Shown here piece after piece: positions 40,115-51,348 of a DNA stretch of 64,000 nt. Every line of letters begins with the position of its first letter. The first letter of the stretch is position 1. The position numbers were made by a program, and so were the translations under genes. The notes below the pieces were generated by a model. That model was not told where the DNA came from and ran no database searches. It saw nothing but the letters and a program-made list of their open reading frames with translations. The stretch lies in NCBI GenBank assembly GCA_039545315.1, contig BCIM01000008.1:496001-560000 (forward strand), written 5' to 3'. This DNA comes from Kondoa malvinella. Its lineage: Eukaryota; Basidiomycota; Agaricostilbomycetes; Agaricostilbales; Kondoaceae.

Positions 40115-41397
40115 ATGCCAACAGTACAAGACAGCGAGACTTCAGTGGTAGTGCACCCACTTGTCCTACTCTCCGTGACAGACCATGCAGCTCGAGTAGC
40201 CAAATCGTCAAAGGTTCGCTCTCGACTCGCACTTCTCTCGCAAGTTCAGACTGACGCTATCCTGTCATCAGAAACGAGTTGTGGGCATCTTATTAGGACA
40301 GGATAATGGCAAAACGATCAATGTAGCCAATTCTTTCGCTGGTGAGCCTCTTTGCGCGAACCAAACAGGTGCATGACGAGTCCTCGCTCATCTCGCATTT
40401 CAGTTCCCTTTGAAGAGGACGAAAGAGACCCGAAGACATGGTACATGGACCACGATTACATTGAATCCATGAACGACATGTTCAAGAAGGTCAACGCGAG
40501 GGAAAAGTTGGTAGGGTGGTATCATTCTGGCCCGAGGCTGCGCGCTTCAGATCTGGAAATCAATCAAGTTGTCAAACGATATGTGTGTCTCTTTCTCCCT
40601 TATGCGAGAATCTAGCTCAGGCTGTTGGTAGTGCGCGAAACCTGTAATGGTCATTGTTGACGTGCAGAATCGAGCGACAGGAATCCCTACAGATGCCTAC
40701 CTAGCGATAGAGGAGATCAAAGATGTATGTCCTCTCCTTCTCTCCAATGTTCCGTCGGCTGATAGTATGATCAGGACGGGACAGAAACGCAAAAGACCTT
40801 CTTACACATTCCTTCATCCATCGGTGCAGAAGAAGCTGAAGAAATCGGTGTCGAGCACCTTTTACGAGACATCAAAGACCTCAACACTGCAACCTTGTCT
40901 ACACGAGTTTCAGACCAACTTTCCTCACTCGTCGGCTTACAAACTCGCTTACACGAAATTCGCTCTTACCTCTCCCAAGTCAATTCAGGCGAACTACCAG
41001 TGAATTATGCCATCTTGTATAACCTGCAAGATGTGTTCAACCTATTGCCGAATCTGGAAGGAGCGAATGCAGTAGGTGTGAAAGAGGGTAAAGAGTCGGA
41101 TGAAGGAAAGAGGCCGTTCACTGTTGCGACGAACGATCAGTTGTTGGTCATGTATTTGAGCAGTCTTATCAGGGCTGTGATATCGCTGCATGATCTGTAT
41201 GTTTTTCCCTCTTTTGGGCCGTAATGGTGTACTAATGGGTTTGTAAAGGGTCAACAACAAGATTGAACTTGCGAATGGAGAGAATGAACAGCAGCAGCCG
41301 AAGAAGGAGGAGGATGACAAGCTCAAGGAAGCAGAGAAGAAGGAGGATAAAGTGAAGCAAGGTGATGAGAGCAAGACGAAGGAACGAGGGCTTTGAG
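40115..41397 (+). CDS. RPN8: 26S proteasome lid subunit RPN8 (MPN domain)
   Basis: RPN8 is the non-catalytic MPN partner of the deubiquitinase RPN11 in the proteasome lid. The MPN domain reads '[19 protein letters not shown]', '[19 protein letters not shown]' and '[20 protein letters not shown]'. The JAMM metal site is incomplete, as expected for RPN8. The C-terminal half has '[19 protein letters not shown]', '[19 protein letters not shown]' and '[19 protein letters not shown]', which is diagnostic. The protein ends in a Lys/Glu tail of the KEKE type ('[19 protein letters not shown]'). At least six short introns are present. SKP1 lies upstream on the same strand, about 225 bp away. Confidence 0.95.
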
Positions 41398-41534
41398 TGT
41401 GCTCTGTAATGATGGCAATGCATTCTGGTCGTTGTCAGATCATAGCACAGTGTCGCAAAAAGGAGCAAGAAAATGTTACACGGATTTCATTTATTGACAA
41501 TTACAGGCTACTGAACATGTGACTTGCTGGACAA

Positions 41535-42318
41535 CTAGTGGTCGGCCTTTTTGTCACCCCACTTGCCCCATTTGCTCGAGCCACTGTCACACGTATTCGT
41601 CAGTCTAGCCTGTACAAGAGCACAAATTACTCACATGATGACATTGGCGTCGAGATCAAGAAGAGAACCGCCTTTGCCGTGCTTGCCATCCTTTGCGCCT
41701 TCCTTGACACCGTCTACTACATCTCCGACTTCATCGACGACGCCATCAACGACTTTGCCAGTCTTGTGTAGAACACCGCCGAGGACACCTTTCACTCCAT
41801 GGATGAGACCGCCAGTGCTGAAATGAAATTCATCAGGATGTGCAAAGATATGACAGGGGAACGACTGACTTTACATCCACATCAGCATCCAGATCGAGCA
41901 AACCACCACCTGACTTATGGTCTGGCTTGTGTTCGTAAGTGCGTTCCTTACTGCTTACATTATCAGAAAGGACCGCAATCAAAGAGAAAAGAAGCACTCA
42001 CAGCCAAGCTCCCACATCAGCGTCAATATCGATCAAAGGTTTCTTCCAGCCCTTGTTCTTCTCTGCTGAATGCTTGACTGCATCGCCTACTGAATCGACG
42101 ACGTTACCAGTCTTGTGCAAGATGTCGCCAACTAGATGAGTGACTTTGCCGGCGCTACTCGTGTGTCAGTTGGGCTTGTACGATAGTGATTAGGAGACTC
42201 ACTTGACATCAGCATCGAGATCTAGATCGAGAAGGCCGCCTGGCTTGTTGTGCTCGTATGTGGGAGCAGCGAGAACCAAGGCAGAAGTAGCTAGAATGAG
42301 AAGTGAAGAGCAGTGCAT
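41535..42318 (-). CDS. Predicted secreted protein with repeated LLDLDADV and LHKTG modules
   Basis: The first exon starts 'MHCSSLLILATSALVLAAP', a clear signal peptide. The mature part is built from repeats. 'YEHNKPGGLLDLDLDADV' in exon 1 is echoed by 'YEHKPDHKSGGGLLDLDADV' about 330 nt later and by 'GKGGSLLDLDANVI' near the end. A second unit, 'GDILHKTGNVVDSVGDAV', is echoed by 'GGVLHKTGKVVDGVVDEVGD'. Most exons end at or near the DxDADV unit, so the repeats follow exon borders. The stop is TAG at 41535-41537, after 'WGKWGDKKADH'. Secretion is inferred from the signal peptide; function is unknown. It might be a cell-surface or effector-like protein. Confidence 0.7.
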
Positions 42319-43100
42319 GTTTGAGATATCTGTTGAGCTGAGAGGAGATGATGAAAGGAAGAAGAGCTGAAGGAAAGCACGCTTTATAGGAAGCAAGGGT
42401 GGTCTGATCCGAGCTCGCGGGCTCAGAGGCCAAGAGGCTAAGATAGAGAGAACTACCAAATCGAGCGAAAGAGAAAGTCTATTCTACCCAGCGCAGTCCA
42501 CAGATTTGCGAGTCTCCACAATCGCCGGTTTGAGGATTGGCAAGGATCCGAGCGTGGGTGACAATTAAGGAACGCGGGACTTAGGTACATTACCTTTTTG
42601 CCTTCCGCTTTCCGGTAAGGGATCTGCGACACGGGGAAGATCAGACCACCACAACACAGATGGAGAGTCGACTTGGCAGGTTCATGACATCAAATGGAAA
42701 GAGTTCAGTGCGCTACAAGGCATTGCATGACGAAGATGGTCGATATCGCCAAGAGAACGAACGTGCAAGGTGTCCTTGATACAGATCCACACAGTGTAGG
42801 GAGTCTTGATGGCATCACAGAGACACCGATGAGGAGCAGATAGAAAATGGAGAAATGACCAGCACACACGAGACGCTTGAACAGACGCGAGGATCGACAG
42901 CTGCATTAAAGACATGCAGAAAGGCTTTGCGCTTTTGCATCAAAGGAGACACGACAGCTGTGCTGGCAGTGGGAGATGATTGTTTTGAACAAACCTTTTC
43001 CTCGCCAGATCTTTGCGCTCTTATCGATCATATGACGAAAGTATATAATTGAAATGCATCAGATGTATGGGTATCGTGGATCGTTGCCGAACTATTTTGG
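42319..43100. other. Intergenic region holding one copy of a direct repeat
   Basis: About 780 bp between the start of the secreted repeat protein (minus) and the end of the Mug135-like gene (minus). The only clear structure is the 54-bp repeat copy at 42975-43028. Short open frames here have no family resemblance. Confidence 0.5.
42975..43028 (+). repeat. Direct repeat, copy A
   Basis: This 54-bp segment matches 44089-44142 with three mismatches by eye and no gaps. Weaker similarity extends a further ~20 bp upstream (shared cacgacag, with an indel). It lies just beyond the 3' end of the Mug135-like gene. Confidence 0.9.
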
Positions 43101-44056
43101 CTAAGCCTTATACATGGTTACTCCCAAAGCAGATGCCACCGATTCCCTGGCTTTCTCCCGCTCGGCAGAGCGAGAGCGCGACGAAGGCACTTGAAAGTCA
43201 TGTTCAATTCCCCAAGCCTCGAAGAGTCCAATGCACTCGGTAGTAGTAAGATTTTTAATCTCCGAAATAGACGAGTGAAGAGGTAGACCCTATACTTGCG
43301 CATTAGTACATGTCATATCCAAATGACGGAAGCCAGGAAAGCGCAGTGTTTCAGATGGGTTCTTGACAGGCAGGGTCGCGAAAGAATGAGAGCCCTGTCT
43401 GTCGTTCCAGATCTATTCGGACCACTTAGCCAAATGGTTCCACGTCTATTGCAGAAGCCAGATGCTTACCTTTACTGCCAAAGCGCCATATACATCAAGT
43501 TTGTCATTAAAGATCTTGATCTCATTCTTGACTTCTGTGATCTCATTCTTGACTTCTCTGATGTCATCCTTGGTAGCCAACTGAAGATGCGGTTAGCTCA
43601 AGAAAGCCCAGCGGAAACGACGACGACGACTTGCGTTGGAGATGCTCCGTTGTATCTGTATAGGTCCGAGCGTCAGAGAATGTGGCGCATTCGCGTTCAG
43701 AATAGAGCACTCACAGCCGCGATTGACGCCAACACTGCGTTCTGTTCTTCGCTTTCTGGAGGTAAAGCACTTAGCACAGATTCGAGCGCTTTTTGTGGAA
43801 AGCTAAATACCGAAATGTTTGTGATGAACTTGATGCAAGTAGTAGTTCGTCTTCTGGGCATCTTCAAAGTCGTGCGCTGCAAAGGAAGGGTGTCAGAGGC
43901 TTGACCTGGATATACCGACGGAAGTATCAACTCGCCTTCAACAGCTCGATACATCTTATATGCATTTGTGCAATCTGTCAGCACAGGCTTCGCCTGCGGC
44001 TGGGGCACTGCGCCCATTCCGTTAAGTTGTGTCTTCAGAGTGGGCAGTTGCAGCAT
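43101..44056 (-). CDS. Mug135-like domain protein
   Basis: Exons run from 'MLQLPTLKTQLNGMGAVPQP' (start 44056) through 'PQKALESVLSALPPESEEQN' and a heptad-like segment 'TKDDIREVKNEITEVKNEIK'. The C-terminal block reads 'PVKNPSETLRFPGFRHLDMT', then 'GLPLHSSISEIKNLTTTECI' and 'LFEAWGIEHDF'. That block resembles the Mug135-like C-terminal domain found in many basidiomycete proteins, recognised from memory of its 'LPPL..I.NL' pattern, so the call is moderate. It ends 'VASALGVTMYKA' at TAG (43101-43103). Introns near 43250-43300, 43385-43480 and 43590-43720 are approximate. The gene is divergent from the MCP2-type kinase with only 84 bp between starts, and it is flanked by the 54-bp direct repeat. 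Confidence 0.5.
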
Positions 44057-44088
44057 ATTGAAATTCTCTGTGTCACGACAGCCGGGCT

Positions 44089-44142
44089 GATGATTGTTTT
44101 GAACAAACCGTGTCCTCGCCAGATCCTTGCGCTCTTATCGAT
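44089..44142 (+). repeat. Direct repeat, copy B
   Basis: Partner of 42975-43028 with 51 of 54 positions alike by eye. Its last two bases are the first two of the ATG of the MCP2-type gene, so the repeat covers the immediate 5' leader of that gene. Confidence 0.9.
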
Positions 44143-46573
44143 GAGACCATGCAGCGTGAACAGGCTTCCTGTCCGCTCGCTTGCTGCTCCACGCCTGATC
44201 GCGCGGTCCAATGCGTATATACCACTGCTTAGAAATATCCCAAGTGCATCAAAGTGCAACAGCATTCTAATACCCTCTCTGCTCTCTCGTTCCTTTGCTG
44301 CAACTACAAAGCCCAAACTTTCAACAGGCCGCTTCACCCGAATAGCTCGCAAACAGCGAAGAAGACTGCTGTCCCTCGCTTTATTTCTACTTCTCGGTGC
44401 TGGTGCATACAACCTCTCTGAACCTTTTCGACATTTCGTCATCGCCATTAAACGATGTAGCGTTATTGGATGGGCTGTGACGCTCAACGTGCTGGATTAC
44501 AAATACCTCTTTTGGCGGAGTTGGCCTGGCGAAGATGAGGGCGAAACTGAGAGAGGGATTGCTGCGAGGAAGCAAAGGCATGAAGATTACAGTAACACAC
44601 ATACTCGATGTGCGGAACGGGTCTTGCGTGCTTTACAACAGGTTCGTCTAGTTGAAGTAATCTGACATCCAAATCTGATCTGCTTGATAGAACGCGGGCG
44701 TGTATGTCAAGGTACGCTAGGGTCATGCTACGGCCGACTATCAGCTGATAGAAATCCTTTCGTACAGCTTGGCCAACATATCTCCTCCATACAGCTTATA
44801 CCGACAGAATGGGCAACTACAATGCGTCCTCTACAAGATCAATGCAACCCGACATCCTTACCCGACATTTCTGAACTTTTTCTATCCGACGTCGGTCGCT
44901 CCATCGACGATCTGTTCTCAAACTTTGATCCCAAACCAATCGGAGTAGCTTCTTTAGCCCAAGTCCATATCGCGACCGATCGAGCAACAGGTAAGAAAGT
45001 AGCAGTGAAAATCATGCATCCTGAACTAGAAGAATTCGCCGCGGTCGATATGAAGACGACTACTTTTTCGCTCAAAGTCATCAAGACTATTTTCCCTGCT
45101 TTTGAATTTGAATGGCTAGGTCAAGAGATGGAAGAAAACTTACCTCTCGAGATGGACTTTGTGCACGAAGCGGCGAATGCCGAAAGGTGTAGGAAGGATT
45201 TCAAAGACTTGCCTGAAACGACTTGTGTGATTCCGGAAGTGCTTTGGGCGAAGAAGAGGGTGCTGGTCATGGAGTTTATTGAGGGTGGAAGAGTTGACAA
45301 TCTGGAATACCTCGCGCAGCATACCATTGACAAGAACAAAGTCAGCCAAGAGCTCGCGAGGATATTCAGTCAAATGTTGTACCTCAATGGGTATGTTTGT
45401 TCTATGTTAATACCATGCTGTAATTGACAGCTTGCGCTTCAGCTTCTTCCACGCGGATCCGGTAGGCTGTCCAAACGTTCAGTCGTATTTGGCTGAATTG
45501 TGAAGAACAGCATGCTGGAAATCTTCTCATACGACCAGCTCAACCCGGTACCCGCTCTCCCTACAACTTTGAGATTGTGTTATTAGATCACGGTACGGTT
45601 GTTGGCTCCAGCGAAGTGGAACAATCTCATGACCTCTACTACAGGTCTTTACTTTGATTTGTCAGATCATATCCGGTATGTAAGTCTTACACGTTGGCGA
45701 TCCATGTTCAATAGACAACAGGACGAATTACGCTCGTCTATGGCTATCGCTAATATCACCGTCCACAAAGAAGACTGAAGCAGACAGGCGTAAATACGCA
45801 AAACTCGTTGGCAATGTAGGTCGTTTGTCGGTTTAATCTGCACCCATGCTGATCATGCAAATAGATCGATGAGGATATGTACCTGATATTCCAGAGTGCA
45901 ATTACTGGACGAGCATCGCATGCACCTAAAGATGAAGATGGTCAAAGTGCCGCTGAAACATTCAGTCTGATGGACATGAAGCCACAGACTGCAGATGAGA
46001 CAAAGCGGATACGTAATACCATAGTAAGCGCTCGAACAAAGGCATGGTCCTCACGATTAATTGGGCAATCAGGTGGAAGACGATTTCATCTTGAGCATCT
46101 TTGATCTTCTACGGAGGGTGCCGAAGCGGCTGCTGATGATCCTCAAGCTCAAGTGAGCCAATCATGTCTCATTGAGCATACATACTAATTCTTTTCCTCG
46201 AAAGTGATTTGACACGGTAAGTTCGCCAGACATTAGGCAAAATAGACATCTCATTCGCCGTCACAGATCGCTGGATCAAGCTCTTCAAACTAACCATGGT
46301 GTTCGTGTCTGGCTAAGTCAGTCTTCCATCTTAGCCGAGAGCTTTGTTTGATATGGTAACACCTCAGTCGTCGCTCACTATTGCGCTTTCGCCGCCTGGC
46401 TCGATGATATACACACACTCCGAACAAGGTACAAGACCCAAGGTTTCTCCCTGCGCCTATTCGGAACAGCTGTAAAAGATTGGTTCAACTGGCAGAAATG
46501 GCAGTACTCCTTCTGGTTCTATGGCAAATATCTCGATTTGAGAGTAGCCCTCGGCCGGGCAGTGCCATTGTGA
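44141..46573 (+). CDS. MCP2: Mitochondrial ABC1/ADCK-family atypical kinase (MCP2/ADCK1 type)
   Basis: ABC1/UbiB proteins are atypical kinases of mitochondria and plastids; the MCP2/ADCK1 branch is tied to mitochondrial lipid and coenzyme Q homeostasis. The N-terminus is long and basic (MRPCSVNRLPVRSLAAPRL), a likely presequence, with a hydrophobic helix 'LLSLALFLLLGAGAY'. The KxGQ motif appears as 'VKLGQHISS'. 'KPIGVASLAQVH' is the Ala-rich loop that replaces the Gly loop, and 'KKVAVKIMHPEL' holds the VAIK lysine. 'DFVHEAANAERC', 'FFHADPHAGNLLIRP' and 'LLDHG' (in place of DFG) follow. The stop is at 46571-46573. About ten short introns are present. Confidence 0.9.
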
Positions 46574-46678
46574 GCCCAAGAACAAATGCATGATTGTAAA
46601 AGCACTTCGCGTCCGAACTCGGCTCGCTTAACGCTATACAGCTCCAAGTACACGAACGACACGTGACATAGTAGAGCC

Positions 46679-49463
46679 CTACAGATACTCATTCGGAGCA
46701 GCATCCATCTCTACACTGTAGTCAATCTCGATCTTGTTCTTTTGATCAGCCGGCTCTCTTTTGCTCGCCCAGTATTGGGACTTCTTTTCTGCTCGATCGG
46801 GCCGCTTCTTCTCGTCCGCGTGAATGACCAGATCGTCGTCTTCGGAATCTTCCTGCATATCAGACAATTCAGAGTCAGAGTCGCCAACGAATGTGAAGTC
46901 GCTCGCTGGTGTCGGTTTCGGAGGCGACACTGTCTTCTTCGTCGATTTGACAGCTGCTGCTGCGTTCGGCTTCTTCAAAGCTGGTGTAGGAGGCGGTTTG
47001 GCTGCATCGGCTTCTGAGCCTGCCTCGCTCTTGTCGGCCTTCTTTCGCTTAGCCTTCTTCGCTTTGGGTGTTGGCGGAGGCGACGAAGGTTGAATGCGCG
47101 ACTTCTTCTTCTCTCGTACGCTGTACCTCGAGTCGTCTTCGCTCTCCGTCAACGCTATGAAGTCGGCATCTTTCTCGTCTTCCGATGGCGGCAGAAATTG
47201 CGCAGCAGAAGAAAATGCTATTCACATAACTTAAGCACAGTTGTCTCGCGAGCAAGGCACGGAACAAACCTTTCTTTGCTGTCTTGCCGTTCTCTTTCGC
47301 TTTGACCTTTGGCTTTGCCGTCTCCTTCGCAACAGACTTCTTTTCTTCCTCCCCACCTTCAACGTCGGCTTGACCTTGCTCCTCGACAGGAAGCGTGCTC
47401 TTGAAAGCAATCAATTCCTCTTCAGAAGGCGACGCAAATTTGGTCTCTGCAGAAATCTCTTTTGCCAAATCAAGCCGCCTCTTGGCGCTAGCCTTGACCA
47501 ATTTGGCTGCTGTCGTATGCCAAGCTTGAACCAAGCTAACGCCCTGCTGCACTTGAACTCTGACTTCCTTGAGAAGAGCTTTGGCTTTCGACAATTTCGC
47601 CTTTGAATGGGTCTCTCGATCTCCAAACTTTTGGTTCACTATGTTTTGAAGAGTGCGATCGAATTCAGCCTCGATCTTGGCCTTTGCATCTTTCTTTTTC
47701 TTCTTCTTAGGCGTCTCTTCTCCTCCTTCGACAGCTTCGGCGACAGCTTTCCGCTTTCCCTTCTTCTTTTCGCTCTGAGGTGGTTGGTTGTCCACTGGCT
47801 CGGATTCTACCTTGCTCTCTTCAGGTGCAACAGATGTAGCTGTCGACGTAGATGCAACGGGCGTTTCTATTGCTTCAGACTCTGATAAATCCATATCGGC
47901 TGATCCAGAGGGCGAAGAAGCTCTTTGACTGAAAGATCGACGTAATTCAGGCTTAGGTACGTCCATGCCCAATTGTTGATGCAGCAAACCGCTCAAAGCT
48001 AGTTCTGCATTGATGTTTCGCGCAGCAGTAACTTCTGGGTGCATGCCGATGATGGCGCAGAGAATAGACTGTTTGCATGGATCGCGCTGTGGTCCGGTAC
48101 TGACAGAGGACTGACGCTGTCTTTCTCGTGAAGCTGCAGAAGCGTCGAGCAAAGCTTTGCGCTGGCAAAGAGCAGCCGAAAGAAGTTCAAAAGCGCCAGA
48201 TAGCGATTGTCGAACGGTGAGAATATTGTGAGACCCGCCTGAGATGTCGTTCGAAGCGTCCTGTGGGTCTTCTATGCTGAGGAGGTACGGTTGATTCGGT
48301 CTTTGCCAGCCTTTCTTGACTTTGTTGAAGTAGCCTCCTGGTGGTTTGACCGTAACGCCAACTAAATCGAAGCTATATGCGCGATCAGAAAGTCGTAGGC
48401 CAGTCGTCAGGAACAGCACTAACTTGAAGTTTCGCCCATAAAGCTCAAGGAACTCGACAAGCAGCACTCCCAGGTTCTGACTCGGGTTGATCGCTTGTGT
48501 TTGGACCTTTGGATGCAGCTATATTATGCCGAGTCAGCTTTTAGGTCGATGCAGCCTAGAGAGCACTGACCTGAAGAAAGGATATGACCATACAGATGAT
48601 ACTATAGCTTCCTAACCCGCCAGAAAAGACCTCATTCAACCCTCGTTGCATCAGGAATGCCTTTACAACCATGATCAAACTCTTTGCTGCAACTTCGCCT
48701 ACTTCCCCAATGAGCTGCTTGACTACCCGACCAGCACTAGGACCGCCTGGTCGATTGATCGAAATGTCAATTGCGAATTTGCCATAAGACGACTTGAATT
48801 TAATGACTGTTTCGATCTTTTTTTTTAGAGAACAGCTCGCGTATCAAAGCAAGGGCTTACTAGGTACTCGAGCTTTGTGTATGACAACAATGTCTGTTGC
48901 CAGCTGTCTAGCGCGGAGTAAAGCTGCTATTGCATATAGACTGTTTTTCACCTTGCTCGGTAGCGGACCCATTGACGGACACAAGACGACAAGATCAATA
49001 TCTCTAGAGGCAGGAGATATATAAGCATACAATTGGGCATACGCAGGCGAAGAGCACACCCAGAAGGCAGATACAGCTCGGTTTGAAAACTACCGAACGG
49101 CTCGACCACAGCATCATCCCAACGATTTTGGACAGCGCGTCTGATGGATTCGACTACAGCGATTCTGAGGGCATGCTCAGGCTGAGTCGGAGTGATATAA
49201 TCAACGAAAGCGAGAATTTCAGCGTGAAGCTGTTTTGGCGCTGTGTCTGCCAAATCCCAATGGACGCTGGACACCCAAGGCGTTGAGCGATCTACGCTTC
49301 TGAGCAGAGCTTCATCCTCGTCTTCGTCTAAAGCGGCATCGTCTGCAGATCGTTTGACAGAAGTTCGCCTCTCTTTCTTGTTTTTACTGTTGCCTGGCGT
49401 CGCAGGAGGATCTTCGCCCAAAACTTCGGTGAAGGATATAAAGTCACTATCGTCAAATGACAT
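46679..49463 (-). CDS. CID14: Non-canonical poly(A) RNA polymerase, TRF4/CID14 type
   Basis: The TRAMP-complex poly(A) polymerase, which tags nuclear RNAs for the exosome. From MSFDDSDFISF the acidic start leads to the nucleotidyltransferase core. 'FGSFQTELYLPSG' joined to 'DIDLVVLCPS' gives the G-S...DxD catalytic pair, and 'KFAIDISIN' holds the third Asp. 'LNEVFSGGLGSYSIICMVIS' and 'LGVLLVEFLELYGRNF' match the PAP-associated domain. The C-terminal 450 residues are unusually long, Lys/Glu/Ser-rich and carry a helical segment ('KAKALLKEVRVQVQQGVSLV'). Introns lie near 47210-47275, 48370-48425, 48510-48570 and 48840-49040. The divergent region at 49464-49866 is shared with the homeobox gene. 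Confidence 0.92.
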
Positions 49464-49866
49464 GTCTGGGTATAACAGAACCAACACAGCAGACCGACGC
49501 AAGTTGACAATGACCAATATTTTTCTATTTCTCTCCCTCAAATGGCCATGTCCAAGTAAATGACGAAATACCTCCTGAATGGCTGCTGCCATGACTATGC
49601 TACACGTAGCATCACTGGGGAACTGCTCGAGCCCTTTATTTTTGACCCCCCTGTCTGTCTCCAATTCATCGAGACTTCTCAACAATTCTGTTGCCCGTGC
49701 TTCATGAAGCCACGCATCGCTTCTCATGATTGCGTCGTTTGACAGGCCAGAGACGGCAATAGATCTTCATTTATCTTGCTTTCTCTTGCTTTCCACACCT
49801 CCGAAGAGAATCCAGAACTCTCCTTCTAAACTCTCTCTTTGTGATCATCTGCTACATCGCGGAGCT
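49464..49866. promoter_or_regulatory. Shared divergent promoter between CID14 and the homeobox gene
   Basis: About 400 bp separate the two start codons. The half next to the homeobox gene is rich in CT runs. No coding frame is convincing and I cannot name a specific site. Confidence 0.5.
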
Positions 49867-51348
49867 ATGAAGGCTTCTTCCATAACACACTTACAGCCTT
49901 CCCGGTTTAATCCTCTCTGTCGTTCTGCTTCTTCTCAACGAACTTCACCTCCACGAACACCTCTCACCCCTACCTCTGCAAGTCAGCCCAACAGTGTACA
50001 GACTGTCAAGATGAGCGGCCGCACTTTCTCCCTCGGAATGCCTACATATGATGACATTCCATCTTCGTCAAGACGACTTCCCGCCGAAGCTCCAACAACT
50101 GGAAATGCTCAATACGATATCGCAAGCCCAAACGCTGGCCGCACTCGTACTGTCACTTCTGCCTTTCAACAAGCTCGACTCACCGACTTATTAGCTGAAG
50201 TGTGTGCATTCCCAAACCTTTTCAGAAGATGCATTCTCATTGTGCGCAAAAACAATTGTTTACAGACTGCATTCCCTACTACTGCTCAGCGTGAACAGAT
50301 TGGTCAGGAAATAGGCATGTCAGGAAGAAGGGTCCAGGTGAGCCATGCCGTTATAATTCCGCTCCGCTCAAATTGCTAATATCAGAATTCTCGCGTGGCA
50401 TAGGTGTGGTGTGAGTCTACTTTTATTCTATAGAAAGACCTCAAGTACTTATATCTCGCTTCCCTTGCTTCAGTCCAGAACAGGAGACAGGCTTTCAAGC
50501 GGAAAAAGGATGAAATGATGAGAGCTAACGGTTCAGAATTGTCACACTCGGTAAGTCTCCATTTGGTAGTCTCGCTTCGGAATTACTCACACGGACTACC
50601 GCAGTCTTACGCTGCTTCTCTACGTGACTCTGCAAGTCTAGCAGATCTCGCCTCACCATCGACTTCAACCTCCTCTTCCTACTCTGACTCTCCACCAAGT
50701 CGCTTCTCCAGCCCGAAGCAGTCTCTGCCTCGAGAACCTTCACTCGAATTCAACTCTGGCCGTTCGAATCGTAATTCAATGTTCGACATCCCATCTTACG
50801 ATAGAAGTGCACCTACCCTTCGTCGAGCGCCTTCCAAGCTCTCTTATTCCCAATACCGCGACTCCTATCCAGCAGAACTAGAATCACCAGCAACCCCTTC
50901 CGGCAATTTTTCACCTTATTCCAGCCTGGCTTCCTCCTACGCACCCTCTTCTTCGGCTTTACCAAAGTCAAATTCCAGCTACAGTCTGTACAACAGCACT
51001 TCTTCCCGCTCCGATCTACTACCACCAATTAGTACTGGCGCACCATACTCTTACCCGCTCGACTCGTATTCACAACCTCGCTATCCACCTTTCACCGAAT
51101 CGTACGGGAACAGCAACACGCCTCGCCTGCCTTCTTATTCCTCTGGCGAACCATTCGGTTCCCTCAGCTTGGCCGATAGCTATTCGCGAGATAGAAGAAG
51201 CAGCTTGTCTACCAGCGGTGGTGGAGTCAGATTGCCGCCTGTTTCCAACTTGATGAATGAAGTGGACGCCATGTACATGCCGCGAGGCGAACGACGGCTC
51301 AGTCGAGGATACTCTGGCAGCATCCGAAGCACGAACGGCTACTTCTAG
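49867..51348 (+). CDS. Homeodomain transcription factor
   Basis: Five exons sum to 1233 nt (410 residues): 49867-50199, 50266-50337, 50404-50410, 50474-50550 and 50605-51348. The homeodomain spans 'RTRTVTSAFQQARLTDLLAE', 'TAFPTTAQREQIGQEIGMS' and 'GRRVQVWFQNRRQAFKRKK', with the invariant recognition-helix WFQNRR. The third exon is a 7-nt micro-exon (GTGTGGT) supplying Val, Trp and the first base of Phe. The long C-terminal tail is rich in Ser, Tyr and Pro ('SSLASSYAPSSSALPKSNS') and looks disordered. A later ATG (MSGRTFSLGMP) could also serve as start. Targets are unknown. Confidence 0.85.
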
